The notes beneath the pieces were generated by a model that made no database searches, was not told the origin of the DNA, and worked only from the letters and a program-made list of their open reading frames with translations. From assembly GCF_002871005.1 (NCBI RefSeq), contig NZ_PHSN01000012.1, positions 124,001 through 188,000 on the forward strand: 64,000 nt of DNA, read 5' to 3'. This document shows positions 42,911 through 52,098 of the stretch, in pieces; within the stretch, counting starts at the first letter, position 1, and the number at the start of each line of letters is the position of its first letter. Source of the DNA: Acidimangrovimonas sediminis (lineage in GTDB: Bacteria > Pseudomonadota > Alphaproteobacteria > Rhodobacterales > Rhodobacteraceae). A program made the position numbers and the translations under genes.

Positions 42911-42926
42911 CTTCCCCGCGGGGAAG
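42911..42926. promoter_or_regulatory. parS-like site 5, downstream of parB
   Basis: This is a perfect CTTCCCCGCGGGGAAG copy in non-coding DNA 144 bases past parB. The whole 42767-43323 gap between convergent parB and the LuxR-type gene holds only this site, site 4 and the terminator, plus an AT-rich patch near 43165-43250. Confidence 0.7.
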
Positions 42927-43323
42927 GGCGATGATCCTCCCCGCAGGTTTCCCTTGAGATCGTTCGGGGGCAAAGCGGCGAGGGGCATCTGGGGGCGGGG
43001 TTCGAACCAAGGCCCGTTTCCAAACACAGGTTGAAGACGGATCAGGCCGGAGGGCCGTGTGATCGCGGTTGAGGGCGCGTGGTCGGCGCGGGGCAGGGGC
43101 GGGGCAGAGGGGGCAGGGAGGGGCATCTTGGCGCCCGTTTGCGGCCTTGCAGCGGGCGGCAGGGCAGTAATGTGTCATAACAAGTGAAATTAGGCGGTAA
43201 TTAATTTCTGTTTTGGCCGGAAACCATTTGAAAGCAGAAAGATAGGCCATAGGGCCCCGATGCGTGGAGATGTTGCGATCTGTGGGGATAGCGGGCCATC
43301 TTCCGGGGCGGAAAGGGCGGAAG

Positions 43324-45675
43324 TCAGATCCAGCCGAGCGCCTGCGCGGCCCGTGTCGCCTCTGTCCGCCGGGTGCAGCCGAGCTTGCGAAACAGGCCCG
43401 AGACGTGGAACTTCACCGTCGGCTCCGCGATGCCGAGAAGCTGGCCGATCTTCTGGTTCGACTGTCCCTCGGCGATCAGCTGAAGCATCTGGATCTCGCG
43501 CCGGGTGAGGCCGGCCGCACGGGCCTTGGCGTGGGGCGAGCGGATCGCGTCGCCGTAGATCGACAGCGCGGTGCGCACCTCGCTCGAGGTTTCGACGAGG
43601 GTGCGGATGCGCCTGTTGCGCAGCATCGGGGCGAGGAAGATCCGTTCCTCGGACAGCACGCCGAAACAGCCCAGCCGGCTTGCCGATTCCAGCGCGCCGC
43701 GCAGGTCGCGCCCGGCCTGCGCCGTCGCGCGGGTCTGGTCCAGCACATGGGCGCGCCAGATCCGCAGGGCCACGCGCTCTCGCTGAAGGACGCGGGGGTT
43801 GGCCAGCATCGCGGCAAGCTGTGCCGCGACGAAGGGGCGGTCGTACTGGCGGAAGGCAAGCTGGCGCAGGCGGGCCAGCGCGTGGACGATCTCTTCCTCG
43901 CGGGCGATCCGCTGAAGCTGGTCGACCGCGGCCTCGTGCCAGGTGCGGCCCTGCGCCATGTCGATCGCGTCGAGGATCGTCTCGGCCTCGTGCCAGCGGC
44001 CGAGGTTCTGGAAGGCGATGGCGGTGCGCATCTCCATCCGGGCGTGCAGGGGCAGGCGCTCGGCCAGGTGCAGCCACAGCCCGTCGAGAAAGCCCGAGCG
44101 GATCGTGCCGGGGAACTGGTCCATCATCACCTGCGAGGCGTAGCGGATGCCGAAGAGGAAGAGGCTGGGCCAGATCTCGGCGCGCGCGAAGGTCTCGAAA
44201 TCCTCCTGCATGAAGGTGACGAGGGCCTGCGGCTGACCCTGTTCGTAGGCCATGGCGGCCTCGACCAGTCGCAGCATGCGGCTTTCGGTGTCGGTGGCGT
44301 GGCCGACCGCGGCCAGTGCCGCGGCGGCGTCGCGCAGCGCCGGACGGGCCAGCATCACGTCGCCGGCGTTCAGGCGCAGGACGCAGCGGTGCAGGTGGAT
44401 GAAGAATTCCAGCAGCGGATGCCCGCCCGAGCGTTGCAGGTAGGTCAGGGCGCGGGCGGCGGCGGCCTCGGCGTTGCGGACGTTGCGGCGGCGGGCCTCG
44501 AATTCCAGCAGGGCGTTGTAGAAGGCGGCCCATTTCTGGTCGTCGCCGACGGGATAGTCGGCCATGAATTCCTGAAGGCGCATCAGCATGGTGTCGCTTG
44601 GGGTCAGGTCCTCGGCGATCATCATGTTGAGGCGAAAGCGTCGGGCGGCAAAGCTGAACCGGGTGCCGCGCGGCAGCACCTTGAGCGGGTCGAGATAGTC
44701 GGACCCGAGGTGCTTGCCCACGAGGTTCCGGACCCGCACCAGCTCTCCCATCTTCAGCAGGCTGCGGGCGACGGCGAACAGCACCGTCTCGTTGGTCGCG
44801 ATCATCTCCTGCGAGAAGCGCTGGATGACCTTGCTGAAATCGTCGGTCCGGCTGTCGTAGATCAGTTCCAGCCCGCGCGCATGTTCCAGGATCTGCGCCG
44901 CATGCGCCTCGTGCCCGTGGTCGAGGAGCAGCGCCATCGCCTGGAGCGGATGGCCGCCGGCCTCGAGCGCGGTGGCGCGCTCGGTCGCCGCGCCGCTGCC
45001 GGTCATCCCCGAGAGGCGGGCGGTGACTGCCCGGCCGAGCAGGTGGAAGGCGTGCCCCGCGCGGCCCTCGAAGACACCGGCGGGAAGCGACTGGCGCATC
45101 CCGTCGGGCAGGGGGCGGCCCTCGCCGGTGGCGAGCCAGAGCGACAGCGCGGTCAACTGGCCGGGGCCGAAGCCCGCGAGGAAGGTCTCGGCGATGTAGT
45201 CCGCGGCCAGCGGGTCGTCGGGCGAGAGGGTGAGGGGCAGGAATCCCGGCCAGCTGCCGTAGTCGGTGGCGAGGGCGGCGGCCTGCGCCGGGGGCAGGTC
45301 GCGCGTCTCGTCCCGGGTGAACGCCATCTCGGCGGGGCCGAGTTGCAGGCTGCCGCCATGCAGCAGCCGCCGGGCGAGGCCGCTCAGCCGCTGGTGCGGG
45401 CGGCAGGCGATGACGAGGTGGCGGGCGGTCTCCTGCACCTCGGGGGCGAGGCGGGGGGCCTGGGTGGTGGCCGGGGTATCCCAGATCAGCCAGCCGTCCT
45501 GCACATCCGCGGGCCGGGGATGGGGCAGGCGGCAGACCCGCCGCCCCCGCGCCTGCGCCAGCTGGTCGAGCAGCACCGACTTTCCCGCCCCGGCCGGCGC
45601 GCGCAGGACGGCGGTGCCGGTGGTATCGGCCTCGATACGGGCCAGAAGGGCGGGGCGGGGGAGGAACTTTGTCAT
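43324..45675 (-). CDS. MalT-like LAL transcriptional regulator (LuxR C-terminal)
   Basis: This regulator of about 783 residues has an N-terminal P-loop (RAPAGAGKSVLLDQLA, residues 25-40), a long alpha-helical repeat region that probably forms TPR-like bundles, and a C-terminal LuxR helix-turn-helix (LTRREIQMLQLIAEGQSNQKIGQ, EPTVKFHVSGLFRKL). Three in-frame ATGs at 45705, 45684 and 45675 compete, and none has a strong ribosome site. 45675 is chosen because the domain begins there (MTKFLPRP). It is divergent from the peptide importer at 45781 and is its probable activator. The inducer is unknown. Confidence 0.85.
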   Translation of the reverse strand: MTKFLPRPALLARIEADTTGTAVLRAPAGAGKSVLLDQLAQARGRRVCRLPHPRPADVQDGWLIWDTPATTQAPRLAPEVQETARHLVIACRPHQRLSGLARRLLHGGSLQLGPAEMAFTRDETRDLPPAQAAALATDYGSWPGFLPLTLSPDDPLAADYIAETFLAGFGPGQLTALSLWLATGEGRPLPDGMRQSLPAGVFEGRAGHAFHLLGRAVTARLSGMTGSGAATERATALEAGGHPLQAMALLLDHGHEAHAAQILEHARGLELIYDSRTDDFSKVIQRFSQEMIATNETVLFAVARSLLKMGELVRVRNLVGKHLGSDYLDPLKVLPRGTRFSFAARRFRLNMMIAEDLTPSDTMLMRLQEFMADYPVGDDQKWAAFYNALLEFEARRRNVRNAEAAAARALTYLQRSGGHPLLEFFIHLHRCVLRLNAGDVMLARPALRDAAAALAAVGHATDTESRMLRLVEAAMAYEQGQPQALVTFMQEDFETFARAEIWPSLFLFGIRYASQVMMDQFPGTIRSGFLDGLWLHLAERLPLHARMEMRTAIAFQNLGRWHEAETILDAIDMAQGRTWHEAAVDQLQRIAREEEIVHALARLRQLAFRQYDRPFVAAQLAAMLANPRVLQRERVALRIWRAHVLDQTRATAQAGRDLRGALESASRLGCFGVLSEERIFLAPMLRNRRIRTLVETSSEVRTALSIYGDAIRSPHAKARAAGLTRREIQMLQLIAEGQSNQKIGQLLGIAEPTVKFHVSGLFRKLGCTRRTEATRAAQALGWI

Positions 45676-45676
45676 G

Positions 45677-45707
45677 AAACCCATACTAACTTTTTCAAAA
45701 CCCATAC
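45677..45707. repeat. Two 10-base direct repeats at 21-base spacing at the LAL gene start
   Basis: AAACCCATAC is found at 45677-45686 and 45698-45707, in the 105-base divergent region between the LAL regulator and the importer operon. The spacing is two helical turns, so it may be a regulator-binding pair. It may instead be a duplicated start segment, as each copy contains an in-frame ATG on the minus strand. Confidence 0.5.
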
Positions 45708-45780
45708 CAAACCGGAATTGTTGCGGCCTGACGCCGCGTGGAACCCTGCGACCGGAGCTACCGCACGAGGACATTCGCCG

Positions 45781-46809
45781 ATGCAGCAACATCCGATGGT
45801 CGCGATCCTGAGACGGCTTGGGGCCTTCATCCTCGTGCTTGTCGCCCTGTCGGTGATGATCTTCATCCTTGCGCGGGTGGTGCCGGGCGATCCGGCGCGG
45901 ATGGCGCTTGGCCCCGCGGCGTCGCAGGCGCAGGTGGCGCAGCTGCGCGCCGAGATGGGGATGAACGACCCGCTGCTGTCGCAATACCTGCACTACGCCT
46001 GGAACGCGGTGCATGGCGATTTCGGCATGTCGCTGGTGTCGCAGCGCCCGGTGACGCAGGACCTGGCGGAAACCGTGCCCGCGACGGTGGAGCTGGTGCT
46101 GGCCTCGGTGATCTTCATGTTCGCGGTGGCGATCCCGCTGGGGGTGCTGACGGCGCAGTACCGCGACCGCTGGGTCGATGTGCTGGGGCGGCTGATCTCG
46201 CTGACCGGGGTGACGATCCCCAGCTTCCTTGTCGCGATCTCGCTGCAATTGCTGGCCGCGCGGTTCTGGCCCAGCTGGCCGATCCTCGGGCGGCTGGACC
46301 ATGGGCTGAACTTTCACGGCGGGCCGACCGGTTTCATGCTGATCGACGGCGTGCTGGCCTGGCGCTGGGACGTGGTGGCAAGTGCCGCGCAACACCTGAT
46401 CCTGCCGGCCTTTGCCCTGTCGATCGCGGGGATCGGACAGATCACCCGGATCACCCGCGCGGCGATGCTGGAGAACCAGCGCAAGGACCACGTTCTGACG
46501 CTGAAAAGCTTTGGCGTGCCCGAGCGGGTGATCGTCTTTCGCTACCTGCTGAAGCTGTCGTCGATCGCGCCGGTCACGATCATGGGGCTCGAGTTCGCCT
46601 CGCTCATCGGCAACGCCTTCGTCATCGAGATGATCTTTTCCTGGGGCGGCTTCGCCTCCTACGGGCTGGAGGCGATCCTGCACAAGGATCTCAACGCGGT
46701 CAGTGCGGTGGTGCTGGTCTCGGGCCTGTTCTTCATCGTCGCCAACCTGATCGTGGACGTGGTGATCACGCTTCTCGATCCGCGCCAGCGCCAGAAAGGG
46801 GGCCGCTGA
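45781..46809 (+). CDS. DppB-type ABC permease (peptide/hydantoin locus)
   Basis: This 342-residue permease starts MQQHPMVAILRRLGAFILVLVALSVMIF. It has RVVPGDPARMALGP, NAVHGDFGMSLVSQRPV and the coupling loop DHVLTLKSFGVPERVIVFRYLLKLS, and ends VVITLLDPRQRQKGGR. GAGG lies upstream of ATG 45781. Its final base overlaps the next ATG. It forms the channel of a Dpp-type importer with the following permease, fused ATPase and binding protein. Confidence 0.93.
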   Translation: MQQHPMVAILRRLGAFILVLVALSVMIFILARVVPGDPARMALGPAASQAQVAQLRAEMGMNDPLLSQYLHYAWNAVHGDFGMSLVSQRPVTQDLAETVPATVELVLASVIFMFAVAIPLGVLTAQYRDRWVDVLGRLISLTGVTIPSFLVAISLQLLAARFWPSWPILGRLDHGLNFHGGPTGFMLIDGVLAWRWDVVASAAQHLILPAFALSIAGIGQITRITRAAMLENQRKDHVLTLKSFGVPERVIVFRYLLKLSSIAPVTIMGLEFASLIGNAFVIEMIFSWGGFASYGLEAILHKDLNAVSAVVLVSGLFFIVANLIVDVVITLLDPRQRQKGGR

Positions 46810-47693
46810 TGTCCGACGCCAAGATGCTTCTTGATGCCAGCGACCGCGAGATGAGCGCGGCCTACATGATGTGGTACCGCTACAGCCGGAAACCGGCGGC
46901 GGTGATCGGCACGCTGATCGTGCTGTCGGCGATCGCGATGGCGGTGTTCGCGCCCTGGATCGCGCCGCACCCCAAGGATGTGGGCACGGTGGTGAACTTC
47001 CGTGCGCGTCACCACGCACCGGAGCTGGCGCATCTGTTCGGCACCGATCAGGTGGGGCGGGACATCCTGTCGCGCGCGCTGTTCGGGATGCGGGTGTCGC
47101 TGCTGCTGGTGCTGGGGGTTCTGGGGATCTCGGTCCCCGTGGGTACGGTGCTGGGGCTGGTCGCGGGCTATTTCGGCGGCTGGGTGGAGCGGGTGATCAC
47201 CGGGTTGACCAACGTCATGCTGGCGATGCCGCCCCTGGTGCTGGCGCTGGCCGTGTCGAACCTGCTGGAACCCACGCTGACCAACGCGATGCTGGCGATC
47301 ACCCTGCAATGGTGGACCTGGCACGCGCGGCTGATCTACGCGGTGTCGAAATCCGTGGCGGCCGAGGATTATATCGAGGCGGCGCGCCTGTCGGGCGCCG
47401 GGCCGCTTCACATCCTCTTTCGCGAGATCCTGCCCAACTGCGTCTCGGTCATCTCGGTCAAGACCACGCTGGACGCGGCCTTCGTGATCCTGCTGGGCGC
47501 GACGCTCAGCTTCCTCGGCTTCGGGGTGAAGCCACCGACGCCGGACCTGGGCTCGATGGTCGCCGCCGGGCGGCAGTTCATGCCCGATTACTGGGGGGAG
47601 GTTCTCTGCCCCGGGGCCGCGGTCCTTTACGTCACGCTGGGGTTCAACCTGCTGGGCGACGGCCTGCGCGACATGTTCGATGTGGAGAGTTGA
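46809..47693 (+). CDS. DppC-type ABC permease (peptide/hydantoin locus)
   Basis: This 294-residue permease has an N-terminal cytoplasmic segment, first helix AAVIGTLIVLSAIAMAVFAPWIAPH, then HLFGTDQVGRDILSRALFGMRVSL, a VAAEDYIEAARLSGAGPLHILFREILPN coupling loop, LSFLGFGVKPPTPDLGSM, and ends GLRDMFDVES. It starts in the preceding stop (TGATG) and is followed directly by the fused ATPase gene. Confidence 0.93.
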   Translation: MSDAKMLLDASDREMSAAYMMWYRYSRKPAAVIGTLIVLSAIAMAVFAPWIAPHPKDVGTVVNFRARHHAPELAHLFGTDQVGRDILSRALFGMRVSLLLVLGVLGISVPVGTVLGLVAGYFGGWVERVITGLTNVMLAMPPLVLALAVSNLLEPTLTNAMLAITLQWWTWHARLIYAVSKSVAAEDYIEAARLSGAGPLHILFREILPNCVSVISVKTTLDAAFVILLGATLSFLGFGVKPPTPDLGSMVAAGRQFMPDYWGEVLCPGAAVLYVTLGFNLLGDGLRDMFDVES

Positions 47694-47694
47694 G

Positions 47695-49341
47695 ATGACC
47701 GACGCGCTTCTTCAGGTCGAGGGCCTCAACGTCAGCTTCACCACCTATGGCCGCACCCGGCAGGTGCTGCGCGATGTCTCCTTTTCCGTCGCGGCGGGCG
47801 AGCGCGTCGCGCTGATCGGCGAGACGGGGTCGGGCAAGTCGGTCACCGCCAAGGCGATCATCGGCACCTTGCCGAACGCCGCCACGATCACCGGCGGCGC
47901 GATCCGGCTGGAGGGGCGCGAGGTGCTGCACATGCCGCCGGGCGAGCGTGAGGCGCTGAAGGGCACGGCGTTCTCGCTGATCATGCAGGACCCGCTGTCA
48001 TCGTTCAATCCGGTCTTCCTGATCGGCACGCATCTGGATGACGTGATGCGCTTTGCCGACCGCAGGCGCGGGGTGCGCGCCAGCCGGGCCGAGCGGCGCG
48101 ACCGCATCGCCGCGGTGCTGCGCCGGGTGCAGCTGGCCGACCCCGAGCGGGTGATGAATTCCTATCCGTCCGAGCTTTCGGGCGGGATGCGCCAGCGGGT
48201 GCTGATCGGGCTGGCGCTCTTGCATCAGCCGAAACTGCTGATCGCGGATGAGCCGGGCACGGCGCTCGACGTGACCACGCAGGACGAGATCATGAACCTG
48301 ATCAACCAGCTGGTGCGCGAGGAGGGGATGGCCCTGCTGATGATCACCCACAACCTTGGCGTCGTGCGCAAGGTGGCCGACCGGGTGGTGGTGATGCATC
48401 ACGGCGATATCGTCGAGACCGGCGATTGCCACCGGATCCTGGGGGCGCCCGCGCAAGATTACACCCGCGCGCTGATCGACGCGGTGCCGCCGCTTTATGG
48501 CCCCCGCGTCACGACGCAGGCCCTGACCGAGGGCGCGCCGATCGTCGAGGCCGGGGCGCTGACCAAGACCTTCGGCCGCCGCCGGTCCGAGTTCACGGCG
48601 GTGCGCGAGGTCAGCCTGACCCTGCGCAAGGGCGAGATCTTTGGTCTGGCCGGGGAATCCGGGTCTGGCAAGACCACGGTCGCGCGGATGATGATGGGGC
48701 TTCTGTCGCCCACCACCGGGCAGGTGACCTTTCACGAGACACCCGCGAAGGGCCGCCCTCTGGCGCAGATCGTCTATCAGAACCCGGGCACCTCGCTGAA
48801 CCCCAAGCGCACGGTGGCGCAATCGCTGTCGGTGCCGCTGAAGGCGCTGGGGAAGAAGGGTGCCGTTCGGCAGGTCCGGATGCAGGAGCTGATGGCGCTG
48901 GTGCGGCTGCCGGTCAGCTATCTGGGCAAGTATCCGCATGAGCTTTCGGGCGGGCAGAAGCAGCGCGTGGCGATCGCCCGGGCGCTGGCGGCGGAGCCGA
49001 AGATCCTGATCCTCGACGAGCCCACCGCGGCGCTGGACGTGTCGGTGCAGAAGACGGTGATCGACCTGCTGCTGCAGCTGCGCGAGGAGCTGGGCCTGAC
49101 CTATTTCATGATCTCGCACGACCTGTCGCTGATGCGGAATTTCTGCTCGCGCATCGCCGTGATGCTGCGCGGCGAGATCGTCGAGGAGGGGGCGACACCC
49201 GATGTCTTCGCCGCCCCCGAACACCCCTACACCCGCGCCCTGATCGCCGCGATCCCGGTGATCAGCGACGACGAGGAACGCATGAAACCCGCGGTCACCG
49301 ACGAGGAGCGCGCGCGCACCCTTGTCGCGACGACGGTCTGA
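47695..49341 (+). CDS. Fused double ATPase of the peptide/hydantoin-locus importer
   Basis: This 548-residue protein has two Dpp-type ATPase domains. Domain 1 has GETGSGKSVTAKAI, LSGGMRQRVLIGLALL and IADEPGTALDV. Domain 2 has [26 protein letters not shown] and ILDEPTAALDV. ATG 47695 follows the permease stop by one base; an in-frame ATG 5 codons earlier overlaps the permease. It drives import of the ligand of the binding protein at 52099. It is followed by the HyuA/DUF917 genes, which suggests the imported compound is processed by them. Confidence 0.93.
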   Translation: MTDALLQVEGLNVSFTTYGRTRQVLRDVSFSVAAGERVALIGETGSGKSVTAKAIIGTLPNAATITGGAIRLEGREVLHMPPGEREALKGTAFSLIMQDPLSSFNPVFLIGTHLDDVMRFADRRRGVRASRAERRDRIAAVLRRVQLADPERVMNSYPSELSGGMRQRVLIGLALLHQPKLLIADEPGTALDVTTQDEIMNLINQLVREEGMALLMITHNLGVVRKVADRVVVMHHGDIVETGDCHRILGAPAQDYTRALIDAVPPLYGPRVTTQALTEGAPIVEAGALTKTFGRRRSEFTAVREVSLTLRKGEIFGLAGESGSGKTTVARMMMGLLSPTTGQVTFHETPAKGRPLAQIVYQNPGTSLNPKRTVAQSLSVPLKALGKKGAVRQVRMQELMALVRLPVSYLGKYPHELSGGQKQRVAIARALAAEPKILILDEPTAALDVSVQKTVIDLLLQLREELGLTYFMISHDLSLMRNFCSRIAVMLRGEIVEEGATPDVFAAPEHPYTRALIAAIPVISDDEERMKPAVTDEERARTLVATTV

Positions 49342-49357
49342 CACGAAGGAGCCTTGA

Positions 49358-50914
49358 GTGTATCGCGTAGGAATTGACGTGGGCGGCACGAATACCGATG
49401 CCGTCGTGCTGGAGGGCAAGCGCGTCCTCGCCGGGGTGAAGGCCTCGACCACCGAGGATGTCACCTCGGGCGTGCTGGAGGCGCTGGAAAAGGTCATCGC
49501 CGCCTCTGGCATCGCGCGCGACGAGATCGCGGCGATCATGATCGGCACGACCCATTTCACCAACGCGGTGATCGAGCGGCGCCACATGGACGAGGTCGCG
49601 GCGATCCGTCTGGGCCTGCCGTCGGGCGCGGGGCTGCCGCCGATGGTCGACTGGCCCGAGGATTTGCGCCAGATCGTCGGCAACCACGGTTACCAGGTGA
49701 AGGGCGGGTTCGAATTCGATGGCCGCATCCTGTCGCCGCTGGACGAGGACGAGATCCTGCGCATCGCCGGTGAGATCCGGGCGAAGGGCCTGAACGCCGC
49801 CGCCGTCACCTGTGTCTTCTCGGGCGTGAACGATGCGATGGAGGTTCGCGTCAAGGAGATGCTGGAGGGCGAATGCCCCGGCCTGCGCGTGGTGATGTCG
49901 AAGGATATCGGGCGCCACGGCCTGCTGGCGCGCGAAAGTGCCGCGATCATGAACGCCTCGCTGCTGTCGCTGGCCGACCGCACGGTCGCGGCCTTCGGCG
50001 AGGCGCTGAAGCGCGCCAAGATCGCGGCGCCGTTCTACATCACCCAGAACGACGGCACGCTGATGGCGGCGGATGTGGTGCGCGATTACCCGGTGCTGAC
50101 CTTTGCCTCGGGTCCCACCAACTCCATGCGCGGCGCGGCCTTCCTGACCGGGCTGAAAGAGGCGATCGTGGTCGATGTGGGCGGCACGACCTCGGACGTG
50201 GGGGCGCTGTCGATGGGCTTTCCGCGGCAGGCCTCGACCACCGTCGATATCGGCGGGGTGCGCACCAACTTCCGCATGCCCGACGTGTTCTCCATCGGGC
50301 TGGGCGGCGGGTCGCTGGTCGTTGAGACGGGCGACGCGGTGACGATCGGGCCGAAATCCGTGGGTTACCGGGTCAGCCGCGAGGCGCTGGTGTTCGGCGG
50401 TGATGTGCTGACCGCGACCGACATTGCCGTGGCCAGCGGCCGGGCCGAGATCGGCGACCGCGCGGGCGTGGCAGGGCTGGCGCCCGATCTGGTCGCCCGC
50501 GCCGTCGCGCGGATGACCGAGATGTTCGAGGATTGCGTCGAGCGTTCGCGCGTGTCCTCGGCCCCGGTGCCGGTGATCGCGGTGGGCGGCGGGTCCGTCC
50601 TGATGCCCGACCGGATCGGCGAGCTGGAGGTGATCCGGCCCGAGAACTTCGGCGTGGCCAATGCCGTGGGCGCCGCCATCGCGCAGATCTCGGGCGAGAC
50701 GGATCGTGTCTTCAGCCTGATCGACGGCCGCACGCGGGAGAGCGCGCTGGCCGAGGCCGAGGCGGAAGCCCGCGAAAAGGCGATCGCCGCCGGGGCGCTT
50801 GCCGACACGCTCGAGGTGATCGAGCGCGAGGACATGCCGCTGGCCTACCTGCCGGGCAATGCCACCCGCATCCATGTGAAAGTCGTCGGAGAAATGGGGA
50901 CGCCGAATGCCTGA
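49358..50914 (+). CDS. HyuA-type hydantoinase/oxoprolinase subunit, copy 1
   Basis: This 518-residue protein begins at GTG 49358 after GAAGGAG. It has the ASKHA-like start YRVGIDVGGTNTDAVVLE, MIGTTHFTNAVIERR, SGPTNSMRGAAFLTGL and VDVGGTTSDVGALS, as in Hydantoinase_A proteins that cleave cyclic amides using ATP. No HyuB-type second subunit is present; a DUF917 gene overlaps its end by 8 bases instead. It shows strong similarity in layout to copy 2 at 54891. The likely action is ring opening of a hydantoin-, oxoproline- or thiohydantoin-like compound. Confidence 0.88.
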   Translation: MYRVGIDVGGTNTDAVVLEGKRVLAGVKASTTEDVTSGVLEALEKVIAASGIARDEIAAIMIGTTHFTNAVIERRHMDEVAAIRLGLPSGAGLPPMVDWPEDLRQIVGNHGYQVKGGFEFDGRILSPLDEDEILRIAGEIRAKGLNAAAVTCVFSGVNDAMEVRVKEMLEGECPGLRVVMSKDIGRHGLLARESAAIMNASLLSLADRTVAAFGEALKRAKIAAPFYITQNDGTLMAADVVRDYPVLTFASGPTNSMRGAAFLTGLKEAIVVDVGGTTSDVGALSMGFPRQASTTVDIGGVRTNFRMPDVFSIGLGGGSLVVETGDAVTIGPKSVGYRVSREALVFGGDVLTATDIAVASGRAEIGDRAGVAGLAPDLVARAVARMTEMFEDCVERSRVSSAPVPVIAVGGGSVLMPDRIGELEVIRPENFGVANAVGAAIAQISGETDRVFSLIDGRTRESALAEAEAEAREKAIAAGALADTLEVIEREDMPLAYLPGNATRIHVKVVGEMGTPNA

Positions 50915-52037
50915 GACCAACGTGCATTTTGACACTGCAAACCTGCGGACCCTGACCCCCGGGGATCTGGACGCGCTGGAAATCGGCGCGGGTATCCTTG
51001 GCTGCGGTGGTGGCGGCAACCCCTATCAGGGCAAGCTCTTGACGCTGGAGGCGATGAAGGCGGGATACCAGATGACCCTGCTTGCCACCGACGACATCGC
51101 GCCCGAGGCGCGCTGCATGTCCGTGGGCGGGATCGGGGCCCCGGTGGTGGGGACCGAACGGATCCGCGAGGGGCGCGAGGGTCTGCGCTGCCTGCGCGCG
51201 ATGGAGGAATACACCGGCCAGCCGATCGACGCCGTGGTCTGCGAGGAGATCGGCGGGGCGAATTCGATGAACCCGCTGGTCACCGCGGGTCTGGCCGGTC
51301 TGCCGGTGCTGGATTGCGACGGGATGGGCCGGGCCTTTCCCGAGATGCAGATGACGACGTTCTCGATCTACGGCCACAGCTCCACCCCCTCGGTGATGTG
51401 CGATCTGCATGGCAATGTCGTGGTCTTTCAGCACGCGGTGTCCGAGGTGTTTCACGAGCGCATGGCGCGGGCCTGCGTCGTGGCGCAGGGGGGCGGGGCG
51501 ATGCTGGCCACCGCACCGATGGCGGCCTCCTACGTGCAGCGCTACGCGATCCCGAAAAGCTATACCCAGGCGCTGGAACTGGGCGAGGCGGTGATCGCGG
51601 CGCGGCGCAACCAGGACGACCCGATCGAGGCGGTCTGCAAAAGCCAGGGCGGGCGGCGCCTGTTCACCGGCAAGATCACCGACCTGAAGCGCCATCTGCG
51701 CGGCGGTTTCGCGGTGGGCGAGGTCAGCCTTGGCGGCTTTGGCGCGAACCAGGGGGAGGCGGCCGAGATTGCGATCCAGAACGAGTTCCTGATCTTCCGC
51801 CGCGAGGGCAGGGTCGAGGTCACGGTGCCTGACCTGATCGTCGTGCTGGATGTCGACACCGGCTATCCGATCACGACCGAGGTGCTGCGCTACGGCCAGC
51901 GGGTCGCGGTGCTGGCGCTGCCGGCGCCCGCGCTCCTGCGCACGCCGCAGGCGCTTGAGGTCGTGGGGCCGCAGGCCTTCGGTTACCCCGAAATCGTCTT
52001 TGACCCGCTGCCCGCCGCCACCGTCGGCGCCGCCTGA
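50907..52037 (+). CDS. DUF917 (S-methyl-thiohydantoin-desulfurase-like) protein, copy 1
   Basis: This 376-residue DUF917 protein has the glycine-rich start GAGILGCGGGGNPYQGK, CEEIGGANSMNPLVTAGLAGLPVLDCDGMGRAFPEMQMTTF, and a late VPDLIVVLDVDTGYPITTEVLRYGQRV. The family is regularly adjacent to HyuA genes, and part of it is now annotated as S-methyl-thiohydantoin desulfurase; whether that applies here is unknown. It has no signal peptide. It overlaps HyuA copy 1 and precedes the binding-protein gene. Confidence 0.85.
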   Translation: MPETNVHFDTANLRTLTPGDLDALEIGAGILGCGGGGNPYQGKLLTLEAMKAGYQMTLLATDDIAPEARCMSVGGIGAPVVGTERIREGREGLRCLRAMEEYTGQPIDAVVCEEIGGANSMNPLVTAGLAGLPVLDCDGMGRAFPEMQMTTFSIYGHSSTPSVMCDLHGNVVVFQHAVSEVFHERMARACVVAQGGGAMLATAPMAASYVQRYAIPKSYTQALELGEAVIAARRNQDDPIEAVCKSQGGRRLFTGKITDLKRHLRGGFAVGEVSLGGFGANQGEAAEIAIQNEFLIFRREGRVEVTVPDLIVVLDVDTGYPITTEVLRYGQRVAVLALPAPALLRTPQALEVVGPQAFGYPEIVFDPLPAATVGAA

Positions 52038-52098
52038 GTTTCCCCAAGTTTCCGTGCCGGTGGGGGGTCACCCCCGGCGCATCCAACAGGAGAAAATG

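Noticed and set aside
42999-43008. GGTTCGAACC, resembling a tRNA T-loop
   Set aside because: Neither strand gives a 5-base T-stem around the loop, nor an anticodon arm or acceptor stem at the right distance. It is a chance palindrome in non-coding DNA.
43264-46809. A 1181-codon plus-strand frame opposite the LAL regulator running into the permease
   Set aside because: Only its last 342 codons form the real permease. The first part is the antisense of the regulator and shows no family motifs.
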